From Lepisosteus oculatus (taxonomy: Eukaryota > Chordata > Actinopteri > Semionotiformes > Lepisosteidae): DNA of 64,000 bases. Position 1 is the stretch's first letter. Every line of letters begins with the position of its first letter. The notes beneath the pieces were generated by a model. That model was not told the DNA's origin and did not search any database. It saw nothing but the letters and a program-made list of their open reading frames with translations. The position numbers and the translations under genes were made by a program. Below, piece after piece: positions 47,101 to 57,563 of the stretch. The DNA lies in contig NC_090700.1 in the NCBI RefSeq assembly GCF_040954835.1, positions 27,383,501-27,447,500 on the forward strand, read 5' to 3'.

Positions 47101-49181
47101 AGGAGGCGCGCTGCGAGAATGTCCTGCCCTTGGGAGCCTTCTGCTCCTGGGCCGTCCTGCCCTGGAATTCTCCTTTGAATTCCCTTTAGAATCTTGTCTG
47201 AATCTTGTTGAATCTAAATCTGAATCTCCCAGGCTCTCTGTGTTGCCTGTTTTTACCTGGAGGAACTTTAGCTCATTGATTGGTTGAAAGTTCCATGGGC
47301 ATCAGAGTCCCACGTGGGTTACTCGGCCCTACCAGTCCCTGATTGGTTGATCAAGGTGAGATATGAGTCACTTACTCCTGACACTTAGTAATGCAGTCCA
47401 GATGTCCAACTCGCACTCCCTAGACAGATAGGCGCCAATGGGTGACCATTGATCATGATAGCCAGGCTTAGCTAAGTGCATCCCCCTTTGGGAGCTGTCC
47501 TTGGACCTTAAATCACCTTGCATGAATGGTTTCTCTGTGGCTGCACCACAGAGATGAACAGAGAAATGAGGCCTAATTTGGGAAAGCTCAGAAACACTTA
47601 ATTCTGCCTTATTATTAAGCCTCGCCGCTACACCATGTACAGTATATGTATAGCACTTTTGGGTCCCATAAGTTGAAAAGTGATATAGAAATGAAATGAA
47701 TAATATGAATAATAATAATATTTAAAATATATTTAAATTTGCACCGTTAACACATGGTCCCTCCTGGGGGAGGTACAATGAATGCTGGGAAAGTGTGTTA
47801 GATACCTGATACCCAGACAATACTAATGTCTGAGGTCTAGTGGAGTTCTTGAAAGTTTTGGTTGAGTATTTTAGTGTTGGTAGTGTTAATAGGTATTATG
47901 TAGGAATTGTACCCTAATACAATATACCCATTTCTATGAGATGATTATACTGTATACATAAAACAAAACATAAACTGTTATACATTAATCAAAGCTCTGA
48001 ATATTTAGGAAGATGTGAATGTATATATTTTCTCTCAGAACTGTTAATTACATTTGATTTCAAAACCTAAAACAATAATTTAAATAAATGAAATAAAAAA
48101 GAACACAAATCATATCTCACTACAGTTCATACTGCAGTTATGCAAAGGGACCATTACAGCATTGCACATGCATAACAAGTCCTCATTTAATTCAAATGTG
48201 CTAATAATTGCAGTTCATAAATTTAAAATACACTGTTTTTGTTTAAATCACCAATCACTTTTCAATGCCTCACTATTTCAATAAATGAGCTTCTGTTTTA
48301 CTGCATTTGCCTTCTATTGGCTGGAAGATGGAAAATTTGGAGCTTTTCTTGTCAACCAAATTCATTTTTTTCCAGCGCAACATTTAATCATATACATTTA
48401 TGATTTATCATGTGCATATTTTCTGTAAATTTGTTATCAAAAAAGCAATAAGCAAAAGTTATTAACTAGGTTATAAAATTACATTGTTCACAACCACCAC
48501 AATGAGTATTTACAGTACATCGTGTGAATTAGATAATATTAATGTTTTTTTTAACATGCTACAAATTATTCTTGATTGTTCTTGATAAAGACCACCAATA
48601 TCTGAACGCATAACCTGAGCCAATGTTACTTTTCTCCTCTGTTCAGTCTTGGCACAAGAGTTGCTTCCGTTGTGCTAAATGTGGGAAGGGTCTGGAGTCC
48701 ACCACCTTGGCAGACAAGGACGGAGAAATCTATTGTAAAGGTGTTGGTCCTTCCTGCTAATTTACAAGATACAAAGGATTGAATTCTGACACTGTGCAGG
48801 ATTGTGTGTGTTACAAAAGCAGAGATTTAGATTTTCTTTTTAAAAAGCTTATTTCACACAATTATTTTACATTTATATTATAATTACTTAATCTAATGAT
48901 AAATAATTGCCATTATGTTATAAAAATAATAATTTAGAATAAGTCACAGGGTTTATGTCAAATAATGTCTCCCATAAAGTAAAGTTTCTAAAAATGTAAC
49001 AAAGTAAATACTTTTTGTAATACCCTAATGCACATTTATGCATGTATGTTGTACTACTGTATTTTATTATAATAATATTTACATGTATTTTTCTGTCTCC
49101 ACAGGATGTTATGCTAAAAACTTTGGTCCCAAAGGCTTTGGATTTGGGCAGGGAGCAGGGGCATTGGCTCATGCCCAGTAG
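40993..49181 (+). CDS. CSRP1: CSRP1, cysteine and glycine-rich protein 1 (five coding exons, join described)
   Basis: Coding exons 40993-41102, 42962-43130, 44787-44916, 48647-48740 and 49105-49181 join in phase to a 192-residue protein (human CSRP1 has 193). The start ATG is at 40994; the stop TAG at 49179-49181. LIM domain 1 uses Cys9, Cys12, His30, Cys33, Cys36, Cys39, Cys57 and Cys60; LIM domain 2 uses Cys118, Cys121, His139, Cys142, Cys145, Cys148, Cys166 and Cys169. Each LIM is followed by a glycine-rich tail ([26 protein letters not shown]); KKYGPKG is the known nuclear-localisation-type motif. All ligands are intact. The protein is an adaptor on actin filaments binding alpha-actinin and zyxin, and a nuclear SRF/GATA cofactor in smooth muscle. 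CSRP2 and CSRP3 are close paralogues; the linker [18 protein letters not shown] and the PHLDA3 neighbour favour CSRP1. Confidence 0.95.
41103..42961. other. CSRP1 intron 2 (after coding exon 1)
   Basis: Contains a poly-C run of about 13 (41606-41618, within a CCCCACCACCCC context) and otherwise no recognised repeat. Confidence 0.6.
42962..43130 (+). CDS. CSRP1: CSRP1 coding exon 2
   Basis: Acceptor TTTTTTTGTTAAG before 42962; donor GTAAGT at 43131. It completes codon 37 (Met) and encodes the second half of LIM 1 ([20 protein letters not shown]), the nuclear-localisation motif and first glycine-rich tail, through codon 92 plus two bases. Confidence 0.95.
43258..43380 (-). repeat. Decayed fish interspersed repeat in CSRP1 intron
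   Basis: TATTCCATTTTC ... CAGACTCTATCCTGGAAGCA ... CAAGACAGTACCCCATCCAG follows the minus-strand order of the ATGGATGG-tailed family. Confidence 0.5.
43845..44165 (-). repeat. Fish interspersed repeat, near full length, in CSRP1 intron
   Basis: CCATTTTCTAACCACTTCTT ... GAGCCTATCCTAGCAAGCAA ... AGGACGCCAGTCCATCGCTG ... AATGCTATCCATTATGCCAC: the same family as 37285-37600 in opposite orientation. Confidence 0.85.
44475..44611. repeat. Long inverted repeat (hairpin) in CSRP1 intron
   Basis: Left arm 44475-44538 and right arm 44551-44611 are inverted copies with a few mismatches, separated by about 12 bases (AATGCTGTTTTA region). Matching blocks include GATGGTACATTCCT / AGGAATGTACCATC and TTTAGCTGTC / GACAGCTAAA. 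It may be a palindromic MITE; no coding content. Confidence 0.85.
44787..44916 (+). CDS. CSRP1: CSRP1 coding exon 3
   Basis: Acceptor ACCAAATAG before 44787; donor GTAAGT at 44917. Encodes the inter-LIM linker and the start of LIM 2 with Cys118 and Cys121, ending exactly after codon 136. Confidence 0.95.
44917..45706. other. CSRP1 intron 4, unassigned part
   Basis: No recognised repeat before the 5S-derived SINE. Confidence 0.5.
45707..46215 (+). repeat. 5S-rRNA-derived SINE, 5' part (split by copy 5)
   Basis: 45707-45773 matches the internal-promoter half of 5S rRNA: ACCACCTTCTAATCTGATTT ... GATCCCAGAAGTTAAGC ... GGGCCTGGTCAGTACTT. A body follows with CACAGTATAGTGGACAGGCA ... CTCAGGTCCTGAGTG, the same body as the truncated copy at 8086-8505. 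A small inverted repeat AGTACTTATTG / CAATAAGTACT (45769-45792) sits at the head-body junction. Confidence 0.78.
46216..47632 (-). mobile_element. TGTAG-family solo LTR-like element, copy 5, in CSRP1 intron
   Basis: TGTAGAGAATACCGG at 46216 to CGCCGCTACA at 47632, with perfect 4-bp duplication CCAT (46212-46215, 47633-47636). It lies antisense to CSRP1, inside the SINE, and has the long 3' end. Confidence 0.92.
47633..47722 (+). repeat. 5S-derived SINE, 3' tail beyond copy 5
   Basis: GTATAGCACTTTTGGGTCCC ... GAAAAGTGATATAGAAATGA ... (ATA)n corresponds to the SINE tail AAGCGCTTTGGG ... GCGCTATATAAATG ... (ATT)n. It completes the SINE started at 45707. Confidence 0.72.
47743..47889. repeat. 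Duplicated segment, short version (CSRP1 intron 4)
   Basis: 47773-47886 is almost identical to the two ends of 51171-51445. It runs from GGTACAATGAATGCTGGGAA to TATTTTAGTGTTGGTAGTGT. TTAA occurs at both borders (47743-47746, 47884-47887). Family unknown. Confidence 0.75.
47890..48646. other. CSRP1 intron 4, distal part, unassigned
   Basis: AT-rich; no repeat recognised. Confidence 0.45.
48647..48740 (+). CDS. CSRP1: CSRP1 coding exon 4
   Basis: Acceptor TCTGTTCAG before 48647; donor GTGTTG at 48741 (weak but GT). Encodes residues 137-167 plus one base: [20 protein letters not shown] and onward, with five LIM 2 ligands. Confidence 0.95.
49105..49181 (+). CDS. CSRP1: CSRP1 coding exon 5 (last)
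   Basis: Acceptor GTCTCCACAG before 49105. Encodes the final ligand Cys169 and the second glycine-rich tail, ending ALAHAQ and TAG. Confidence 0.95.
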
Positions 49182-50160
49182 AGAACTGCCCAGGTCTACA
49201 GAATACCAAGGACACCTGGGTCTCTCCGAATCCTGTCACATCTGCATTCCTGCCCCCATGTTTATTACATGATATTAAACTAGCAAAATTCCACATGAGC
49301 TCTGACTCACTAGGCCAGATTGGCACCTCCCCTGTGAAAGACATACAGTACATCCCACAAGGTATTTCAGCAGAGGATATGCTGTATGGGTATTGAGATG
49401 GAGCTTTACTACAGTAAAAGGCTACAAGTGCTTGTATACTCTCCTATTTGAAAGAATTTACAGTATTAATCCTTTTAGATAAAAGTGCTTACGTAAAATA
49501 TTTTTATCAACCAACAAAGCCTTTGCATTTCAGATGCATATGAATGCAAAACCGAAACTTGCCATATCACAATTGTACCATTAACTAGAAATATCTGTGA
49601 GACAAGAAATTACATTAGAATGTTCACACTACGGTTATGCAAAGATACCATTACAGAGAACAAAACACCATACAGTACATTATGCTCTTAGTGTTGTCTG
49701 ACTGAGTGAGTCAGAGCTTCTATCTATACTGCTTGCTTGATAGCTTGCTAATTGACATGTACCTCCAGGATTCACAGATATGCCAAGGAAGAGTAGCTCA
49801 AAATGGTGTTTGGACACTTATAATTTGTGTTTGTATTGTTTTTTCCTTTGGAAAGGATTAAAATATTTTGCAGATATCCATAATCAAGACTGTTGCATGC
49901 TATACATATATATGGTGGAATAAACTAAAGGAATGTGTAAAAGAATTCTGTAGGCGTGTGTAGAAATATGGCTTTTCATCATGTGAGAACATGAAAATTA
50001 CACACTTTACCACTGTATCATTTGTAAACAAGTTTGTCTTAAAAGTCACAAGAGGAACGAATCACAAAGTGCATTCCAGTGAGGTATCACTATATAAGCT
50101 TTCAATACCTGAAGTGTTCACAACAAACTGTAATAAAACCATGCAAATATCATAACAGAG
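49182..50160 (+). other. CSRP1: Probable CSRP1 3' UTR
   Basis: Sequence after the stop contains AATAAA at 49919-49924 and again at 50132-50137; either could set the poly(A) site. No other gene is seen. The extent is inferred. Confidence 0.5.
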
Positions 50161-51170
50161 ACTGACAGACACACTGCGCACAAAACACAGGGATGTCCAT
50201 CCTTTAAAATATCAAGGGATTGTGTTAATTTCGGTGCTGCTGGCTGGAGGACAGATATCAAAACTCAACAGATGGGTTAGTATCAGCAGGAACATTAGGA
50301 GCTGAATTTAACTGCCTATTACACTCTGCCACCAAAATATTTGTCTGCATAAATAATAATAGTTTAACTCTACATTTATATTAAAAGGAGCTTTTAAAGA
50401 AGGACCTCATGTTTTTGTTTTTGCAGTATTTAAAACCAATACATAATCTATTTACTCAAAGACTAAGAGTAGTATTTTATGTGAAGAATGTGTTGAATAT
50501 TTAAGATTAAACATCACTGGTGTAAGATACAAAAGGGGAATATTGTAGAATGAAACTGTAGATCAAATCATTTAAAATATTCACTGAAGTGAACTATAAT
50601 TTGTCTTTTAACACATTATTGTCTGTAATTATGCTAAACATGGGTCTGAACAAGATTATATTAGGATCAGATGTCTGTTCTCAGGAATAACATTCTTAAT
50701 CTGTAACCGAACTAATTGTTCAAGCTTGTAAGAAAGAAGTTGGGTTGTAATATTAAATATTATAATTTGGGTTGCAATATGATATAGCAGATTTGTTCAA
50801 TAGAATTGAAAATGTTATTCATATTCTAATAAGAAATACAAAAAATGCTAAGTCTGGCAAAGGACTTCTCTTTTCATTTACTTTTATAATTTCTATATCT
50901 TTAATTCAGCAATTTTGATCAGTGAGAATTGTTTAACAGAAAAAAAGGTATGTTTATGTTAAAGATTGCATGGATAGATTCTAACAATTCCATACTGTAT
51001 ACAGGTTGATATCTAAATGTTCTACAGAATAACAAAATCTTCAAATTAACAAATGAAAAGCTACCTTAATGATTTTTAGATAGAAATTTACTGGTTTGGC
51101 TGAGGGAGTGATGGCCTGCCCATATGAATCAGAAAAGGTGCTGCTGCACCTTCCCAGGGGAGGGATGTGG
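50161..51170. other. Unassigned intergenic sequence
   Basis: Nothing recognised. Confidence 0.4.
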
Positions 51171-51445
51171 TACAATGAATGCTGGGAAAGTGTGTTAGAT
51201 ACCTGATACCCATGTTTACGTGACTGGAAGAGAGTATAATGCTGGGGTTCTCCCTCCCCTGAACCTCCTTTAAAATCTCCATGAAAAGCAAAATTAATTA
51301 ATTCCACATGTACTACCGTATGTACTGCACACCAAACATTTGTTTTCAATATTCCTTTTACACATAACATACAATACTAATGTCTGAGGTCTAGTGGAGT
51401 TCTTGAAAGTTTTGGTTGGGTATTTTAGTGTTGGTAGTGTTAAAT
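51171..51445. repeat. Duplicated segment, long version (downstream of CSRP1)
   Basis: Shares both ends with 47773-47886 but holds about 160 extra bases (about 51211-51372). The match is nearly exact at both sides, pointing to a recent event or a young repeat family. Confidence 0.75.
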
Positions 51446-53497
51446 GCAAAACAATTGCCACTCAATAGCGAATTATCTTCCAACTTCACTCACAGTGTCT
51501 GATATTTTGTACAATAACACTGGCAACAACAGGAAACAGCTGCAAGGCTGACAAGACCTAGCAAAATCCTTCTCTCCAGCACACAGAACAATTGTTACTG
51601 GCAGCAAATGCTCTATACATCTGGTTTCAGAAATCCATTTTTATCAGGATCACTTGGTTTTGTCATCCAATTGCTGTAGAGGTAGTTTGCACAAAATCAG
51701 TAGTTACTGTGGTTTACACAGGCTTATTTTGAATGTTTTTGCAAAATTGAAACTAGAATAAGGAGGTATTAATCAATTTCTGCGTTGAAAACTAGAACCA
51801 GATTCTACCTTCAAAAAAACACTTTTAACACATTTTCATTTTAATTCACTTTTGACCGTACAAACATATTCAAATAGCCAGAAGCTAATATCAACTTAGG
51901 AATCTGTGGATTTTAATTCACTTTATATAATGTGATTAGTGAATGCAGGATACTATTAGTAAATTTCAAAAACTAAAGAGTAACTGCATCATCATGGGAT
52001 CACCTCCATTTAATATATTGCTGCATTCAGTTTGCTTCACAGGTTCACTGATTTTAACATATACTGTAAATATATTAGTGCAGGAGTAAAACTGGAAGTA
52101 AAACTCAAACTAAAATATACACCACTTGGACTTTTCACATCTCACATCAACAGCTATCCCGTCCCATCTTCTGACAGTCTTTTGAATAGAGGAAAAACTG
52201 CCCTTTTGTCTACATTATCATGGCAGTCTGTCAGACAACTCAATAACTCAAGGAAGTCAGCAGTCTAGCCACAGTAATTAAACTGGCAGTTGCATTATAT
52301 ACAGTAAATAGTTTTCATGGTGGTCCCTCTTAAACAGTTAAAACTGCAATGTATTCATAACGTGAAAATAACTATGCATTGTTTTACGTTTTGATCCATA
52401 TCAGGTTTAACAAGTTTCAGCCTCTTATGCAGATTACATTTTTAGATTTAATACATTTAAATTGTTGTCCACTCACTCACTTACACAGTTATAAATATAC
52501 ATCATTTTTACAATATATTTATATAGTATTATAATATCCAAATAATCTAAAATATCTTAATAACATATAGTAAGATACAGCAACTGGTCATGGAATAAAT
52601 TCAGAAAGAGCAGTTGCTAAATCATTAAATTGTCAAACCTCCATATGGTAAGAGTTTTATTTACAAGACAGTTTGCTTCTTAAAATGAATGTGAAGTATT
52701 TGTCATTAATAAGCAAACAGTCTACATAATTATGTAATGTAATTGGTGGTTTAAAGTAATAGAATAACCAAATCTAGGCCTCCTAAAACAAGCACATACA
52801 GTAACAAAAAAGGAACTTGTTTTGAAGGTGAAAGAGGAAGACTGGATCAAGAGACATCTGCATAGTGTTAGCTTACTGGCTCTTAGCAAGCATAGTTTCC
52901 TAGGTTTGCTGCTAAACATTGTCAGTAATAAACAGCGGACAGGTCTTTCCCTAAAAGGAAAGTCCCGACAGATGCTAAGATTCAATGTACTACAGAAAAC
53001 AATCCTTGGCAGAAACCCATTATCTCACTCTGTCATGAGGAAGCATAAATTAAAGGTTGTGTTTTTTCATCTAAAATACAACACTAGTGGTTACAAATAA
53101 AAAGGCCCTAAAGCTGTACTCACCCATAAAGATACTATTTAGACAAGTTCTGAGCATAAATATGTAATGGCATATCTAATATTAAATTATATGTATTTAT
53201 TTTTAAAATTGTATATTTAGTTTCTCCCAGAAATGTTCTTAGTAGATTAACCTAGGCAAGTAATAATAAAACAATTAATGTCATTAAGAATGTATTTTCA
53301 GGAGTGGGTGAACATATAATAACATAAACACAGAGCTGTGAACACAAATAGACATTCAAATGCTTTCTGGTCACAGAAACTTACAATTGTGTCCAAAAGT
53401 ATATAAAAAAACCTAATCCAGTTACATTATGTTGTTGGTAAAACATTAAGAGCATGTTCCACACCTCAGGGTCTCTTCCTCGCCTTGTCTGTCTCAA
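51446..53497. other. Unassigned intergenic sequence
   Basis: Short frames such as 52722-52985 and 52822-53100 overlap on opposite strands and show no domain. Confidence 0.4.
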
Positions 53498-53840
53498 ATC
53501 CATCCATCCATTCATTCATCCATCAAACCTGCTTTATCCAGTACAAGGTCATGGGGGAAACTAGAACCTAAGCAACAGATGCAAGACAGCACACCAGTCC
53601 TTTGAAGAGCAGACACAAACAAAGACATTAATAAACTCACACCAGGCCTAATTTTACTGAAGCCAATTAGTCTACCAGCAATTGGACTGTAGGCTGTGGG
53701 AGGAGTATGGGAAGAACCTGGAGTATCTGGAGAAAACCCAGGTGAACAAGAGGAAGCACATAAAAACTCGATGCAGGAACTAAATGCAGAACCAAGCACT
53801 GCGAATCAGCAATGCTAACAACTGTGCTACTTGGAAAGAC
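53498..53840 (-). repeat. Fish interspersed repeat, near full length
   Basis: CCATCCATCCATTCATTCAT ... GACAGCACACCAGTCC ... GTGGGAGGAGTATGGGAAGA ... AATGCTAACAACTGTGC, same family as 37285-37600, minus orientation. Confidence 0.8.
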
Positions 53841-53889
53841 AATGTGACATATACTGTTGCACTAAAGAAATACAGCTCTCATATCGTGA

Positions 53890-54293
53890 TGACAGTGGTC
53901 AGGTGCTCAGGGGCGTGGTGCAGGCAAACAAGTCCAAACAGTCCAAGGGGGAAATCTAGGGTGCAGTCCAGGGTCCAGAAACCAGGAGATCCATCATAGA
54001 CAAATAAGGTTAAAATCTGGAACGAGATCTGGAACAGGAACAGGGATTAAAAACCAGGTTTACGAAGCCAGGCACTCTGAGCCCCAAACTCAGATGGTCA
54101 GGACACCGTGATGAAGCCTATGCCGTCGGGTCTCTCCTGGACCTGCTGGTAGGCGGGGTTCTGGGCGTCCTTCTCCCAATGCTGAGCCAGGAATAGCGGG
54201 AGAGCCAGGCTTAAATAATGACAGACAAAACAGGAGCAACTAAAATACGAAAGGGTCGGGGCACACTTAAGAGGAGGAATGAGGATCGTGACA
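53890..54293 (-). repeat. Probable Gypsy solo LTR
   Basis: On the minus strand it begins TGTCACGATCCTCATTCC, a typical Gypsy LTR start, and has a GC-rich body. It directly follows the fish repeat. The other end and the target duplication are not resolved. Confidence 0.55.
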
Positions 54294-56555
54294 GTACAGT
54301 TATGGAACGTGTGACTATATCTATAGTTTCCTTTTTTAATTTAAAAATCTAAGCAATAGATGTCAACCTATATGAGGGTATACACTAAGAAAACAGATAA
54401 TATACAATATATCACAAGAAATCTGTACAAAAATATCAAACAAAATAGATCAAAGAAACCTTTAATTTTTGTGTGACATTTGATCAGCCAAAATGTTTCT
54501 AGCTGGGATACGATGGCTGGTAGTTACTATCTCCTGTTGATGACATTGATCAGTTTTTCCTATGTGTTATTGCAATGCTGATATACTGTACAGTCTGACA
54601 CAAAACACTTATGCCAATTGCTATAAAACTATCAAGTATTGTTGTACCTTCTCTGTTCCATTGAACTTCACTCTCTGTGGGGTCTGAAGAGACATTATAA
54701 TCATAAATATGTCTAAGATGCAAAGTGATCTCACAGAAATTTTAGACACTTTTTAAATATTAATATTTATATTATTGGTATTGAACTACTTTTATTTGAA
54801 ATACTTGGGCCATGCAAATATGAATACTTTTCATGGTAAGAAGAATGTCAATTTTAGTGGAGGTAATTACACAAAGGTAAGTATGCCTTGCTGATCATTA
54901 CTAACAGCATAGCCCTGTATTGTAAAAAAGTCTGAAAAAGTGATGTCCATCTGCCCCCTTGTGGTCTGCAGTTAATACTGTAACTGTGAACACTGCAAAT
55001 GCAGGGTTCAGTCATTACCTTACTATATTTTCTAAAAAAGTGACTTTTGACATCTTTTTCGGCATTTCATTGTTTAATGATGCAGTATGCAAAAAGTAAT
55101 AAATTATATATGTACTGAAGCTGAAGGAAGTTCCTTTGTTTCTTGAAAGAAACTGAACCAAAAGAAAACATTGTAAAATTCCAACATACAAATAGCATAA
55201 TGTATACTGATCATGAAAAGAAACCTATTACTTATAATTGCAAAATATTATTGAATTAATTATAAAGAAAATCACAAAATCTTTTTTGTAGGAACTGAGA
55301 TTTTGCTGAAATGACAAAAGGTGAAGGTGAATTATGCTGATTAACATTTGTCATAAACTGTGCTAATCCAATGTGGATGCCTTATCAATGCCTTATCAAT
55401 GTGGTATTGTGCAATCAGGTTGCCATTAATCACCAAATGTTCCATTCTCTAGTCACTAGATTCTCCTAGCCAGATCAACACAGTTTTCCATCAATTTGTT
55501 ACTCTGTAAAGAAAAAAATATCACATTGTTCTCTATGTCCGTGTCACATCCAACCAAGGACTTGGTTTAAATGCTGGTGAGTCCACCCTTAGGTGTTCTC
55601 CAACATAACAATAATATGAAAGCACTATTGTTTTGATAAGTGGAATATTTTGGTTTCTTTATATGTTTATCTTTTCTTAATTTTCATCATGTTTGATATT
55701 CAACATTATCACCAGATCAACTCTGTCAGTAATGTGGTGATTAAGTGGTTATGCACCAGTCACACAATTACTTTATATCACAGCCAGCCATGAATGATCA
55801 ATTAATCAAAATGATTTCAAAAGCAATTTGCCTATATTCAAACCTATTTATTTTTTAATTTATTTACTATACTATTTATTTTTATAAGTACAAACACACA
55901 TAGTATGATAATTTTCTTTTAAAGCTCATAATATAATCATATATTTAAAACCTTGAATGAAAAAGCAAAACCATGAATTATAGTTAGTGATTAGTTATGA
56001 ATGAGACATAAATAATTGTTAATTATACTTCTATAATTATCATACACAAAATAATAAGGTATTTTGAATTATATAAACTGTTTTATTTATCATTCACAAC
56101 ATGGACTACTATTTATGGTCTTTAAATAGTAATTCATGTTTTGTAATGGTTTTATAATGTTGAGATTCTTTGTAGGCTGTATTTATACAAAGAATTCTTG
56201 AGCAGATTTGGTAATGTTCTACAGACTCTGGGCTAAAGAGAAGGCTGTTGTTTTCTGATTACGACACATGTTTTGTACTGTATTTTCCACAGGATCTGAT
56301 TGAGTTATCACACCAGTACACAGCCAGGGTTTACCTACACGGTTAAATTTGAAAAATTACATGTGTTGCTCTGGGCAATTGGGAGGTCATTGTCTTATCA
56401 TTGAGAGTGTCATTGAGGTGACATTGACACGATGTTGTACTGAATATGGTTATCTCAAAAAGTAGAGTATCTTTAAAAAAATAGAGGAGTTGCCATTATA
56501 TACATGTATATTGTAATTCTAATTAGCACTGATCTCTTGGGATATACACAATACA
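54294..56555. other. Unassigned intergenic sequence
   Basis: AT-rich, no supported gene or repeat family. Confidence 0.4.
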
Positions 56556-56900
56556 ACAGACAACAACACCATACAATGTAGATGGTACATTTATAAACAT
56601 ATTAAGTAATAACAATAGGAAGAATAAATATGTTGTGGGACAATACATATGTAGTAGTGAGAAATAAAACATAGTAGACAAAGCAAAAAGTGCAGATGTG
56701 TATTGAGTCTGAGGCATTGCAGTTAGCTGTTGAGGATGCGTATTGCAGTGGGATAGAAGCTGTTCTTAAGTCTAGAGGTCCGTAGTTTAATAATGCGATA
56801 CCGCTTGCCAAAGCGCAGGGGGAAGAACAGTTTATGGTCAGGATGGTTGGGATCCTGAAAGTAATGGGTCTGTTATGGAACATACTGTACAACCGCCTCA
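56556..56900 (-). repeat. LINE 3'-end fragment (Rex1-like C-terminus)
   Basis: A minus-strand frame reads DPNHPDHKLFFPLRFGKRYR followed by LRTSRLKNSFYPTAI, the common C-terminal block (LP.GKRYR, NSFFP.A) of Rex1-type and similar fish LINEs. Only the 3' end is present. Confidence 0.55.
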
Positions 56901-57171
56901 ATAAGAAGCATGTTTTTAAAAATCTGACTGTGAATATAGAACTGTGGTAGTATTGTTTCAGGATTTCTGTCTTTGTCATCAGATACCTAATAGCAAACAG
57001 CAATTTTGGCTTTTCTTTCTGACTTTTTGCATCCTCAGAAACTGAGCTGTGATATAGAGTAATATCAATGTGTTCTATCTAGATCTAGATTAGATTTATT
57101 TGTAGACCTCGTGTGGCTGCTGTTTCTGTCTTGTCAATGTATTTCTTTTTGTTCAAAGGAAAACAAAAAAA

Positions 57172-57290
57172 GTGTCCCGTCCAGGGTGTATCCGGCCTTT
57201 CTACTTATTACTTCATGGGATAGGCTGTGGCTGTGGCTATACACCTTATTGGATAAAGCAGTTAGAAAATGGATGGATGCAAAAACAATT
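57172..57290 (+). repeat. Fish interspersed repeat, 3' fragment
   Basis: TGTCCCGTCCAGGGTGTATC ... GGGATAGGCTGTGGCTGTGG ... GGATAAAGCAGTTAGAAAAT ... ATGGATGGATGC: sense-strand 3' end of the same family. Confidence 0.8.
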
Positions 57291-57475
57291 ATATTTAGAG
57301 AGGAAGAATGCAATTTGGAGACATATTCACAAAGAACATTTTTTCCTCATGTTCTGGTAGATCTTTGGGTTGCTTCATAGATATTATTAATGCATAGACC
57401 GTAAAACATTTAGGACTTTATAATAACCCTCCCCTTCACCTGGTGCTTACTCTGAAGTGTTCCAGTGTTACAAAA

Positions 57476-57563
57476 CAGCTTAAAGTCCATAGGGACTTTC
57501 AGTGCAGCTAAGTTATTAACAGCTTAAAGTCCACAAGGACTTTCAGTGCAGCTAAGTTATTAA
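57476..57563. repeat. Tandem duplication, 2 x 44 bp
   Basis: CAGCTTAAAGTCCA(T/C) ... GGACTTTCAGTGCAGCTAAG ... TTATTAA occurs twice in a row with two or three differences. Confidence 0.95.

Noticed and set aside
47743..47889. Definite piggyBac-type MITE
   Set aside because: TTAA borders are present but the inner ends match for only about three bases, so the class is left open.
40993..49181. Naming the LIM gene CSRP2 or CSRP3
   Set aside because: The linker and tail sequence, and the PHLDA3 neighbour, fit CSRP1 better.
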